Shown here: positions 27,017-34,733 of the stretch, piece after piece
Position numbering within the stretch: position 1 is the first letter of the stretch
How the letters are laid out: every line of letters starts with the position of its first letter
Source of the DNA: Micrococcus sp. 2A
Lineage (GTDB): Bacteria > Actinomycetota > Actinomycetes > Actinomycetales > Micrococcaceae
NCBI RefSeq assembly: GCF_039519235.1
Contig: NZ_CP154351.1
Span: forward strand, 1,426,001-1,490,000
DNA length: 64,000 bases
Direction: 5' to 3'
Program-made: the position numbers and the translations under genes
The notes under the pieces: generated by a model
The model's database searches: none
The model's input: the letters and a program-made list of their open reading frames with translations, nothing else
What the model was told of the DNA's origin: nothing

Positions 27017-27613
27017 ACCGTCACCGGGGCGCCCCACGCCGCGCGCGCCGAGGTGCCCGCGGAGTTCCGCCGGGCGCTCGCCGAACTGCGCGACGCCCGG
27101 CCCCGCACCCCCGTGCGCCTGCGCGAGATCCCGGCCCCGCCCGGTCTCGCCCCGCACGCCGTGGCCCTGGCCGCGGACGTGTGCGAGGACGTCACCGCGG
27201 AGGACCCGGCCGGCCCCGTGCTGGCCACGGGCCGCTTCGTGCTCCTGCACGATCCGGCCGGCTCGCCGCAGTGGCGGGGCCGGTTCCGCGCGGTCACGTA
27301 CATCCGGGCGAGCCTGGAGCCCGACGTCGCCACGGACCACCTCGCCGGCGCCGTCGCCTGGACCTGGCTCGTGGAGGCCCTGGAGACCCGGCACGCCGAG
27401 CACACCGAGGCCGGAGGCGTGGCCACGCGCCAGCTCGCGGAGAGCTTCGGCACCCTGGCCGGTGAGCCGGACGTGACGGACATCGAGCTGCGTGCCTCCT
27501 GGACCCCGAGCGGGCGAGACCTCGGGGCGCACCTGGAGGCGTGGTCGGACATGATCTGCGCCTTCGCCGGCCTGCCGCCCGAGTCCGCCGCTCTCCCCCA
27601 CCCCACCCACTGA
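27014..27613 (+). CDS. DUF3000 family protein
   Basis: This 199-residue actinobacteria-specific protein of unknown function is recognised by FRRALAELRDARPRTPVRLREIPAPPGLAPHAVALAADV near the N-terminus. The ATGRFVLLHDPAGSPQWRGRFRAVTYIRASLEPD core and the terminal WTPSGRDLGAHLEAWSDMICAFAGLPPE also match. No signal peptide or membrane segment is present. The gene immediately precedes the RNase D-like gene (23 nt gap), an arrangement also seen in mycobacteria and other actinobacteria as I recall, which suggests a shared RNA-related or housekeeping role. The transcript may be leaderless. Confidence 0.85.
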   Translation: MTVTGAPHAARAEVPAEFRRALAELRDARPRTPVRLREIPAPPGLAPHAVALAADVCEDVTAEDPAGPVLATGRFVLLHDPAGSPQWRGRFRAVTYIRASLEPDVATDHLAGAVAWTWLVEALETRHAEHTEAGGVATRQLAESFGTLAGEPDVTDIELRASWTPSGRDLGAHLEAWSDMICAFAGLPPESAALPHPTH

Positions 27614-27636
27614 CGACCCACCAGCAGGAGCACTCC

Positions 27637-28914
27637 ATGACCCAGGCCGCGTCCGCACCGGGACAGCCGTCCCCCGACGAGGCCGCCGGGGAGGCCCCCG
27701 CGCCCCGGCTCATCACCGAGCCCGAGGGCGGGACCCCGCATGTGACCGACACCCCCGCCGGGCTCGAGGCCTGCGCCCGCGCCATCGCGGCGGGCACCGG
27801 ACCGGTGGCCGTGGACGCCGAGCGCGCCTCCGGCATCCGCTACGGCCAGCGCGCGATGCTCGTGCAGCTCAAGCGCGCGGGCGCGGGCATCTGGCTCGTG
27901 GACCCGGAGGCCTTCGACGGCCTGGGGCCGCTGGCCGAGGCCCTGAGCGGGGTCGAGTGGGTCCTCCACGCGGCCAGCCAGGACCTGCCCTGCCTGGCCG
28001 AGCAGGGGCTGCGCCCGGACGCCCTGTTCGACACGGAGCTGGCCGCCCGCCTGGCCGGGCTGCCCCGCGTGGGCCTGGCCGCCGTCCTGGAGGCGATGCT
28101 CGGGGTCACCCTGGCCAAGGAGCACTCGGCGGCGGACTGGTCCACCCGGCCGCTGCCCGAGGGCTGGCTGGCCTACGCGGCCCTCGACGTCGAGCTGCTC
28201 GTGCCGCTGAGGGACGCGCTCGCCGCGCTGCTGGAGGAGCAGGGCAAGACGGAGTGGGCGCGCCAGGAGTTCGAGGCCGCCCGGCTGGCGCCCCCGCCCG
28301 CCCCGCGCACGGACCCGTGGCGCCGCACTTCCGGCTCGCACAGCCTGCGCCGACCCGCACAGCTGGCCGTGCTGCGCCGCCTGTGGGAGGCCCGCGAGGA
28401 GCTGGCCCGACACCGGGACGTCGCCCCCGGCCGGCTCATCCCCGACCGCTCGCTGGTGGCCGCCGCCACCGCGCAGCCCCGCACGGTCCCCGCGCTGCGG
28501 GACACCTCCGGCTTCCATGGCCGCTCCGCGTCCCGGGAGGCGCCCCGCTGGATCGCCGCGATCCGCGCCGGGCTCGAGGACGCCGCCGACGGCGCAGCCC
28601 CGCCCCTGCACGTGCGCGGCGGGGACGCCCCGCCGCCGCCGCGGGCGTGGCGCGATCGCGACCCGCTCGCCGACCGGAGGCTCAAGACCGCGAAGGCGCG
28701 CGTGGCCCGCCGCGCGGAGCAGCTCGACATGCCCACCGAGAACCTGCTCACCCCGGACACGCTGCGCCGGATCTGCTGGGAGCCGCCCACGCCGCTCACC
28801 CCCGAGTCCGTGGAGGACGCCCTCCGCGAGCGCGGGGCGCGGCCGTGGCAGGTGGAGAACGTGGCCGCGGTCCTGACCGTGGCCCTGCTGGATCCGGACC
28901 CCGTGGAGGACTGA
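27637..28914 (+). CDS. rnd: Ribonuclease D-like 3'-5' exonuclease with HRDC domain
   Basis: This DEDDy-type exonuclease probably trims stable RNA 3' ends. The 425-residue protein has the three Exo motifs: D60 and E62 (VAVDAERASG), D116 (LHAASQDLPCL), and Y180/D184 (YAALDVELL). A first HRDC domain follows (LRRLWEAREELARHRDVAPGRLIPDRSL), then a second HRDC-like C-terminal region. The four acidic residues expected for catalysis are all present. An AGGAG ribosome site precedes the ATG, 23 nt after the DUF3000 stop, indicating one operon. Confidence 0.92.
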   Translation: MTQAASAPGQPSPDEAAGEAPAPRLITEPEGGTPHVTDTPAGLEACARAIAAGTGPVAVDAERASGIRYGQRAMLVQLKRAGAGIWLVDPEAFDGLGPLAEALSGVEWVLHAASQDLPCLAEQGLRPDALFDTELAARLAGLPRVGLAAVLEAMLGVTLAKEHSAADWSTRPLPEGWLAYAALDVELLVPLRDALAALLEEQGKTEWARQEFEAARLAPPPAPRTDPWRRTSGSHSLRRPAQLAVLRRLWEAREELARHRDVAPGRLIPDRSLVAAATAQPRTVPALRDTSGFHGRSASREAPRWIAAIRAGLEDAADGAAPPLHVRGGDAPPPPRAWRDRDPLADRRLKTAKARVARRAEQLDMPTENLLTPDTLRRICWEPPTPLTPESVEDALRERGARPWQVENVAAVLTVALLDPDPVED

Positions 28915-28943
28915 GCGGCGTTCCTGGGACGGCGCGTCACGGT

Positions 28944-28959
28944 TAGAGTGAGAGCCATG
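28944..28959 (+). promoter_or_regulatory. Leaderless-type -10 element of the beta-oxidation gene
   Basis: TAGAGT at 28944-28949 ends 7 nt before the ATG at 28957, with no Shine-Dalgarno sequence. It supports this ATG over the in-frame GTG at 28948, which would lie inside the promoter. Confidence 0.55.
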
Positions 28960-31140
28960 ACACAACGCCCCGCTCCCCTGGACGCCTTCGGCCACCTGCC
29001 CGGAATCACCCCGGACGAGGTCGTCACCCACATCGAGGTCACCGACCACGCGCTGCCCGGCGGCGTGGGCACCCTCGCCCTCCTCACCCTGGACAACGGC
29101 CAAGGCCCGAAGCGGCCGGCGACGCTGGGCCCGGCCTCGCTGCTGGGGCTCGCCCGCGCCCTGGACGCCCAGGCTGCGCGGGCCGTGGCCGGCGAGATCC
29201 AGGCCCTGGCGGTCACCGGCACGGGGGGCACCTTCGCCGCCGGCGCCGACCTCTCGCTGATCGCGGGCATCGAGGACGCCGGGGACCCGCAGGCGGGCAT
29301 CGGCCGCGACCTGGCCCGGCTCGGCCACGCCGCCTACGACCGGCTCGACGCGTTCCCCGCCCGGACCTTCGCCTTCGTCAACGGGACGGCGCTCGGCGGC
29401 GGGCTCGAGCTCGCCCTCGCGGCCGAGCACCGCGTGGTGGCCGCGGGCGCCAAGGGCTTCGGACTGCCCGAGGTCCGGCTGGGCCTCGTGCCCGGCTGGT
29501 CCGGCGTGTGGCGCATGCCGCACCTGATCGGCCCCGAGGCCGCCGTCGGCGTCCTGGTGAAGAACCCGCTGGACAACAACCGGACCCTGGACGCGAAGGC
29601 CGCGTACGAGCTGGGGCTCATGGACGCGGTGGCCGAGGGCGACCTGCTGGAGGCCGGTCTGGCGTTCGCCGCGCGCATCCTCACGGGCGAGGGCCAGACC
29701 GAGGAGGCGCAGTCCGAGCACCACGGCCGCGACGTCTCCGACGCAGCGTGGGAGCGCGCGCTCGCGGCGCTCGAGCAGCTCCAGGCCGCGCGCCCGGGGC
29801 GCCACCTCCCGGCGCGCCGCCACGTCGAGGAGCTGTTCGTCGGTGCCCGCACGCGCACGCGCGAGGAGTCGGCCGAGCACGAGGCCGAGGCGCTCCAGGA
29901 GCTCATCGGCTCCCCCGAGTTCCGCCGCACCGTGTACGCGTTCCTGGACGTCGTCCAGCGCCGTGCGAAGAGGCCGGCGGGCGATCCCGGGGCGGACCAG
30001 GCCCGCGAGGTCCGCAAGGTCGGCGTGGTCGGTGCGGGCCTGATGGCCGGTCAGCTGGCCCTGGTGTTCGCGCAGCAGCTCGGGGTGCCCGTCGTGATGA
30101 CGGACATGGACGCCGAGCGTGTCGAGCGCGGCCTCGCCGGCGTGCAGGGGCAGATCGAGAAGCAGGTGGCCAAGGGCCGGATGAGCGCGGAGCAGGGCGA
30201 GGCGCTCGCCGGGCTCATCACCGCGGACACGGACAAGTCCGTCTACGCGGACGCCGACGTCGTCATCGAGGCCGTGTTCGAAGAGCTCGAGGTCAAGCGC
30301 GCGGTGTTCCGCGAGCTGGAGGGCATCGTGCGCCCGGACGCGATCCTGGCGACCAACACCTCCAGCCTGTCCGTGGCCGCGATGGCCGAGGTGCTCCAGA
30401 ACCCGGAGCGCCTCGTGGGCTTCCACTTCTTCAACCCGGTGGCCCAGATGCCGCTCATCGAGATCGTCCGCGTGGCCGAGACCTCGGACGAGGCCGTGGC
30501 CACCGCGTTCGAGCTGGCCCGCCGCCTCCGCAAGACCGGCGTGCTCGTCAACGACGCGGCGGCCTTCGTGGTCAACCGCGTGCTGCTGCGCATGATGGGC
30601 GAGGTGCAGAACTCCTTCGACGAGGGCACCGACGCGCACACCGCCGACCACGCCCTGGACGAGCTGGCCCTGCCGATGACCCCGTTCACGCTCCTGGCGA
30701 TGGTGGGCATCCCCGTGGCGCAGCACGTCTCCGAATCGCTGCAGGCCGCCTTCGGGGCCGAGCGCTTCCCGGTGTCCGCGAACCTCCAGCGCCTCATCGA
30801 CGCCGGCAAGACCGCGATCTGGGCCAAGGACGTGCGCGGCGGCGCCGAGAGCGAGGAGGCCGCCGGCGCGACGGGCGAGGAGATCCCGGCCGCGACCGCC
30901 GCGCTGCTCGAGCAGGGCGACGCCCCGCAGACGGCCGAGGAGCTGCTGCACCGCGTGGAGGACGCCCTGGCCGAGGAGATCGGCCTGCTGCTGGAGGAGG
31001 AGGTGGTGGCCGCCCCCGAGGACGTGGACCTGTGCATGATCCTGGGCGCCGGCTGGCCGCTGCACCTGGGCGGCATCACGGGGTACCTCGACGACTCCGG
31101 CGCGTCCGAGCGGGTCAACGGGACGCGCTTCCACGGCTGA
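28957..31140 (+). CDS. Fused enoyl-CoA hydratase / 3-hydroxyacyl-CoA dehydrogenase (FadB/FadJ type)
   Basis: This is a bifunctional fatty-acid beta-oxidation enzyme of 727 residues. The N-terminal crotonase half (to ~320) has the oxyanion-hole segments TGTGGTFAAGADLSLI and NGTALGGGLELALAAEHRV. The C-terminal half begins near residue 350 with the NAD-binding fold (KVGVVGAGLMAGQLALVF). It continues with the catalytic region VGFHFFNPVAQMPLIEIV and the 3HCDH C-terminal domain (GVLVNDAAAFVVNRVLLRMMGE). It would convert enoyl-CoA to 3-ketoacyl-CoA together with a thiolase encoded elsewhere. It is probably a single gene, bounded by a leaderless-type promoter and a very strong terminator. Confidence 0.93.
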   Translation: MTQRPAPLDAFGHLPGITPDEVVTHIEVTDHALPGGVGTLALLTLDNGQGPKRPATLGPASLLGLARALDAQAARAVAGEIQALAVTGTGGTFAAGADLSLIAGIEDAGDPQAGIGRDLARLGHAAYDRLDAFPARTFAFVNGTALGGGLELALAAEHRVVAAGAKGFGLPEVRLGLVPGWSGVWRMPHLIGPEAAVGVLVKNPLDNNRTLDAKAAYELGLMDAVAEGDLLEAGLAFAARILTGEGQTEEAQSEHHGRDVSDAAWERALAALEQLQAARPGRHLPARRHVEELFVGARTRTREESAEHEAEALQELIGSPEFRRTVYAFLDVVQRRAKRPAGDPGADQAREVRKVGVVGAGLMAGQLALVFAQQLGVPVVMTDMDAERVERGLAGVQGQIEKQVAKGRMSAEQGEALAGLITADTDKSVYADADVVIEAVFEELEVKRAVFRELEGIVRPDAILATNTSSLSVAAMAEVLQNPERLVGFHFFNPVAQMPLIEIVRVAETSDEAVATAFELARRLRKTGVLVNDAAAFVVNRVLLRMMGEVQNSFDEGTDAHTADHALDELALPMTPFTLLAMVGIPVAQHVSESLQAAFGAERFPVSANLQRLIDAGKTAIWAKDVRGGAESEEAAGATGEEIPAATAALLEQGDAPQTAEELLHRVEDALAEEIGLLLEEEVVAAPEDVDLCMILGAGWPLHLGGITGYLDDSGASERVNGTRFHG

Positions 31141-31154
31141 GGCCGGCATCCCGG

Positions 31155-31199
31155 CGCCGGCGGCCCCGTCACCGCGGAAGGGTGGCGGGGCCGCCGGCG
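31155..31199 (+). terminator. Terminator of the beta-oxidation gene
   Basis: 19-bp GC-rich stem (31155-31173 with 31181-31199) with one G-U wobble and a 7-nt loop, 14 nt after the stop. No T-run. The following 31200-31306 shows no gene. Confidence 0.7.
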
Positions 31200-31306
31200 T
31201 ACCGCTCCCACGGCAGCGGCGGCACGAGGGCGCGCACGTTCGGCGTCGGATGGGCGCTGGCCGGGTGGCAGGTCATGTCCCTGGCGGCGCTGGTGCCCGC
31301 CCCGCC

Positions 31307-31960
31307 TCACTCCACCGGCAGTCCGGCGAACGTCACCAGCTGCGCGCCCAGCCCGGCGAGCGCCTCGTCCCTGCCGGCCACCGGCGCGGACGCCGTCCCG
31401 CCACCCCAGTCCGAGGCCGTCACGGCGCCCTCGCGCACGTGATGCGAGCCGATCACCACGCCCTCGCTCACCACGTCCACCCGCACGCCGCCCTCGGCCC
31501 CCGCACCGGCATCGCCGCCGGCCGGCCGCAGCGTCGCCTCCGGCATGCGCACCGGCCCCTGCAGCGGGGATGCCTCCTCGAGCCGCACGAACGTGAGCGC
31601 CGCCTCGGCCGCGGGTCCCATCAGCAGGTGCTCCGCGTAGGAGGGCACGACGTCCTCCCCCAGCCCCGCGCGCTCGCGCTCGATCCGCACGCGCTGCTCC
31701 GTGGCGGAGTCCTCATAGGACGTCCAAACCCACGTCGCCCCGTCGTCGGTGAAGGCCACCTGGCTCTGCGCGAAGAACCGATCCGGCAGGTCCGGGGTCG
31801 CCGCGCGCTGCACCGCGGTGGGGGCGAAGCCCATGCGGGAGGTGAGCACGCCCTCGGCGAGCCGCCGGAACAGGAAGCCCACGTGCTCCCCGCGCAGGGT
31901 CACGGCCTCCCAGCGCTCGAACGGGGTCAGGTCGAAGGCGGGGCGGGCGGTGTCGGCCAC
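31307..31960 (-). CDS. Unrecognised 217-residue protein
   Basis: I do not recognise this family. The GTG start at 31960 is chosen for its well-placed AGGAG ribosome site; the frame is open further upstream but without one. The protein is predicted soluble. It opens with FDLTPFERWEAVTLRGEHVGFLFRRLAEG, continues with strand-rich RFFAQSQVAFTDDGATWVWTSYED and SHHVREGAVTASDWGGG, and ends LGAQLVTFAGLPVE. It is monocistronic and divergent from the Rieske gene, with 136 bp between them. Coding bias (high GC at third positions) supports it as a real gene; no role is proposed. Confidence 0.7.
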   Translation of the reverse strand: MADTARPAFDLTPFERWEAVTLRGEHVGFLFRRLAEGVLTSRMGFAPTAVQRAATPDLPDRFFAQSQVAFTDDGATWVWTSYEDSATEQRVRIERERAGLGEDVVPSYAEHLLMGPAAEAALTFVRLEEASPLQGPVRMPEATLRPAGGDAGAGAEGGVRVDVVSEGVVIGSHHVREGAVTASDWGGGTASAPVAGRDEALAGLGAQLVTFAGLPVE

Positions 31961-32084
31961 GGCGGGTCTCCTGGTCTCGGTCGGTCTCGCCGCGCTCTCA
32001 CGCACGACGACGGCGGGTCGGCTCACGATCCTCTCACCCTCCCCCGCGCACCGCACGCGGGGAGGCGCCCGGTCCGCCGAGTGG

Positions 32085-32099
32085 AACAATGGGGGTATG
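32085..32099 (+). promoter_or_regulatory. Leaderless-type -10 element of the Rieske gene
   Basis: AACAAT at 32085-32090 ends 6 nt before the ATG at 32097. Confidence 0.45.
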
Positions 32100-32627
32100 A
32101 CCACGCAGGACACCCGCTCTTCCCAGCCCGCCCCCGCCGCCGAGACCGGCTGCTGCGGCCACTGCGCCCCCCAGGACGCCCAGCCCGGCACCACCCGCCG
32201 CACCGTGCTCGGCCGCGGCGCCGCCGTCGCCGCCGTGGGTGCCGGCTCCCTCGTCCTCTCCGGCTGCACGGATGAGATCCGCGCGGAGGACACGGCGCAG
32301 GACCACTACGTCGGCGCCGCCAGGACGCCCGCCCTCGCCGTCTCGGAGCTGCCCGTGGGCGCCACGACGTCCGTGGAGGTGGAGGGCCGCACGCTGCTGA
32401 TGCACCGCGTGGACGAGTCCACGGTGACCGCGTACTCGAACGTGTGCACGCACCAGGGCTGCCTGCTCCAGGTGGTGGACCGCCCCGAGGGGACGGCCTA
32501 CGCGTGCCCGTGCCACGGCTCCCACTTCGACGTGGAGACCGGCAAGCCCTTCGGCGGCCCCGCGCGCCAGCCCCTCATGGACTACGAGGCCGCCATCGAC
32601 GGCGACCAGGTGGTCGTCAAGCTCTGA
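32097..32627 (+). CDS. Tat-exported Rieske [2Fe-2S] lipoprotein
   Basis: This 176-residue protein has a twin-arginine signal (RRTVLGRG, residues 34-41) and a hydrophobic core. A lipobox (LSGC) puts the lipid-modified Cys at residue 57. The Rieske fold shows cluster ligands C117 and H119 in CTHQGC and C137 and H140 in CPCHGSHF, with C122/C139 positioned for the usual disulfide. It is therefore an outer-face, membrane-tethered electron carrier. No cytochrome b or oxygenase gene is near, so the partner is unknown. The N-terminal region ahead of the signal contains CCGHC, an odd feature for a Tat substrate. Confidence 0.88.
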   Translation: MTTQDTRSSQPAPAAETGCCGHCAPQDAQPGTTRRTVLGRGAAVAAVGAGSLVLSGCTDEIRAEDTAQDHYVGAARTPALAVSELPVGATTSVEVEGRTLLMHRVDESTVTAYSNVCTHQGCLLQVVDRPEGTAYACPCHGSHFDVETGKPFGGPARQPLMDYEAAIDGDQVVVKL

Positions 32628-32672
32628 GCCCGCGCACGCCCGGAACCGAGCGGCGCGGCGAGTCCTGGGAGA

Positions 32673-33098
32673 TCAGACGTCGTCGCCGCGCTCCCGCCCG
32701 GGGCCTGCCGGCGCGGCGAACTCCTCCATGCCGAAGCGCCGGCGCGGCAGCAGTCCCTCCGGGGCGGCGTGACCGGCGTACGGATCGGGCCGGCCCCGCC
32801 GGCTGGGCGCGGGCGTGCGGCTGCCCCGCGACGGCGGCAGCGCCGCGACCTCGCGCCGGTTGGGGTCCCAGCCGGGCTGCTCACGCCGCCGCGCCGGGTA
32901 GTAGCGGTGCCGCCACCAGAACCAGATGAGCGCCCCGAGCACCGGCAGGATCAGCATGGACACGACCCACGGCAGGCGGGCCCGGTGGTCGAGGGGGCCG
33001 CGCGCGAGCGAGACGAGCCCGCCCACCCAGATCGCCCCCGCGGTCAGGGACACGCTCCACCCCAGGGCCATCTCGGCCGGCGAGGGCACGAGGGGCAT
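32673..33098 (-). CDS. Small membrane protein with PLDc_N-like domain
   Basis: This 141-residue protein has two membrane helices near the N-terminus (WSVSLTAGAIWVGGLVSLARG and LPWVVSMLILPVLGALIWFWW, residues ~14-60) followed by a basic, Pro/Arg-rich tail. The two-helix pattern ending VLGALIWFWWRHR resembles the PLDc_N domain (the N-terminal membrane domain of cardiolipin-synthase-like proteins), here without any phospholipase D motif. Its ATG shares one base with the stop of the aldo/keto reductase gene (TGATG), so it is translationally coupled and last in the dxs operon. Confidence 0.65.
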   Translation of the reverse strand: MPLVPSPAEMALGWSVSLTAGAIWVGGLVSLARGPLDHRARLPWVVSMLILPVLGALIWFWWRHRYYPARRREQPGWDPNRREVAALPPSRGSRTPAPSRRGRPDPYAGHAAPEGLLPRRRFGMEEFAAPAGPGRERGDDV

Positions 33099-34072
33099 CA
33101 GAACAGCGCCACCTTCTCCGGGCCCGGGAAGAGCGCGTCGAGCTCCGCGAGGTCCTCGGCCGTGGGCTCCCAGTCGGAGGCCTTCGCGTTCTCGGCGACC
33201 TGCTCGGGACGCGTGGCCCCCGCGATCACGGACGCCACCGGCCCCTGCGCGGCGAGCCAGCCGACGGCCGCCTGCACCTCGGTGATGCCGCGCTCGCGCG
33301 CGAACGCCCCGAACGCGGCCAGCTGCTCCAGGTCCGCCTCGTCCACCATGTGCTGCCGCACGTGGGAGAGCCGTGAGCCCTCGGGCGCCGCACCCTGCGA
33401 GTACTTCCCCGTCAGCAGGCCGTTGGCCAGCGGGAAGTAGGGCAGCACGCCCAGGCCGAACTCCGCGGCCGCGGGGACGACCTCCAGCTCGGCGCGGCGG
33501 TCCAGGAGGTTGTAGTGGTTCTGCGCCGAGACGAACCGCTCGGTGCCGAGCTCGCGCGCCACGTACTCGGCCTGCGCGATCTGCCAGCCGGTGCGGTTCG
33601 AGTGCCCGACGTAGCGGACCTTGCCCGCCCGCACGAGGTCGTCGAGCGCCCGCAGCGTCTCGTCGATCGGCGTGCCGGGATCGGGCGTGTGGAACTGGTA
33701 CAGGTCGATCCACTCGGTGCCGAGCCGGCGCAGCGACGCCTCCACCGCCCTGACGATGTACGCGCGCGAACCGCGGGCGCCGCCGTCGGGCCCGTTCGCC
33801 CCGCCCATCTCCATGCCGAACTTGGTGCCCAGCACCACCTCGTCGCGGCGGGAGCCCAGGGCGGTGCCGAGGCGCTCCTCGGAGAGGCCGGGCTCGGCGC
33901 CGTAGATGTCCGCGACGTCGAAGAAGGTGATGCCCGCATCCAGCGCGGCGCCGACGACGGCGTCGGTGCCCGCCTGCTCCATCGTGGCGGTGCCGGGACG
34001 GCCCAGGTTGTTGCAGCCCAGCCCGACCACGGAGACGGTGAGGCCGGAGCGGCCCAGTCGCACGGTGCGCAT
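33098..34072 (-). CDS. Aldo/keto reductase
   Basis: This 324-residue (beta/alpha)8 NADPH-dependent reductase is of the AKR11/potassium-channel beta-subunit-like group. It starts MRTVRLGRSGLTVSVVGLGCNNLGR. The catalytic Asp-Tyr motif is in FFDVADIYG, the Lys is in EVVLGTKFGM, and the His is in WIDLYQFHTPDPGTPIDETL. The NADP-binding C-terminal segment reads PVASVIAGATRPEQVAENAKA. It lies 3 nt after the preceding gene and 1 nt into the next, so it sits in the middle of the dxs-WGR-like-AKR-PLDc_N transcription unit. The substrate is unknown. Confidence 0.9.
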   Translation of the reverse strand: MRTVRLGRSGLTVSVVGLGCNNLGRPGTATMEQAGTDAVVGAALDAGITFFDVADIYGAEPGLSEERLGTALGSRRDEVVLGTKFGMEMGGANGPDGGARGSRAYIVRAVEASLRRLGTEWIDLYQFHTPDPGTPIDETLRALDDLVRAGKVRYVGHSNRTGWQIAQAEYVARELGTERFVSAQNHYNLLDRRAELEVVPAAAEFGLGVLPYFPLANGLLTGKYSQGAAPEGSRLSHVRQHMVDEADLEQLAAFGAFARERGITEVQAAVGWLAAQGPVASVIAGATRPEQVAENAKASDWEPTAEDLAELDALFPGPEKVALF

Positions 34073-34075
34073 CGC

Positions 34076-34675
34076 TCAGGCCTCCCGGGTCTCGGCCGCA
34101 GCGTCCACGACGTCGGCGTCCGCCTCCGCGTCCGCCGCACCATGGGCCGAGGCGTCCGCCGGGCGCAGGTCCCCGCGGTGCACCTCCACCTTGTTCGGCT
34201 GGACGCCGTGCGCGCGCTTGGCGGCGGCCGGGATCTCCGCCTCGGCCTTGGCAGCGTGGGGCGTGCGGACGATGAGCACGAGCCGGCCCTCCTCCTCCGC
34301 GACGTCCTCGACGTCGCCGAGACCGCGCCACGCGAGCTGGTGGGTGATCTCCGAGCGCAGGGCGTCCGCGTGCTGAGCCTCGATCGGCGTGCTCGTCCGC
34401 CCCCGCAGGCGGTAGGTCACGGACAGCGTGGTCAGGGCGTCGTCGGCGAGCTCGGCGAAGCCCTCCTCGCGGCCCTGCGCCACGAAGGCGGCCAGCAGCT
34501 CCTCGCCCTCGGCGTCGTCGGCCACGGGCTGGTCCCCCACCGTGCCGACCGCGCCGACGCGGCCGTGGTGCACGGTGAACTGCCCGGAGCCGGGCTCGCA
34601 CCACGCCTCGCGGTACTCGAAGCGGCGCGTGCCGTCCTCGGCGGTGACGTCGCGGTACAGGCGGACGATGCTCAT
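34076..34675 (-). CDS. Unknown protein with WGR-like N-terminal segment
   Basis: This is a 199-residue soluble protein. Residues ~3-45 (RLYRDVTAEDGTRRFEYREAW then FTVHHGRVGAVGT) follow the pattern of WGR domains, in which a Trp/Tyr-rich strand pair precedes a Gly-Arg-Val/Ile-Gly turn. The canonical Trp of the motif is replaced by His here. The rest has two alpha/beta segments (LLAAFVAQGREEGFAEL and ALRSEITHQLAWRGLGDVEDV) and an Ala/Asp/Glu-rich tail. WGR domains are known mainly in PARPs and bacterial DNA-related proteins, so a nucleic-acid role is possible but unproven. An AGGAG ribosome site precedes the ATG, 58 nt after dxs. Confidence 0.6.
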   Translation of the reverse strand: MSIVRLYRDVTAEDGTRRFEYREAWCEPGSGQFTVHHGRVGAVGTVGDQPVADDAEGEELLAAFVAQGREEGFAELADDALTTLSVTYRLRGRTSTPIEAQHADALRSEITHQLAWRGLGDVEDVAEEEGRLVLIVRTPHAAKAEAEIPAAAKRAHGVQPNKVEVHRGDLRPADASAHGAADAEADADVVDAAAETREA

Positions 34676-34733
34676 GGGGTGCTCCTGGCGTCGGGGGTTA
34701 GTGGGTGGGGAGGGCGACGACGGCGGCCGGCGC

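Noticed and set aside
26914..31149. Minus-strand frame of about 1,400 codons opposite DUF3000, RNase D and the FadB-like gene
   Set aside because: Composition is typical of an antisense shadow (Gly/Arg/His/Leu-rich), and all three plus-strand genes have clear motifs and starts.
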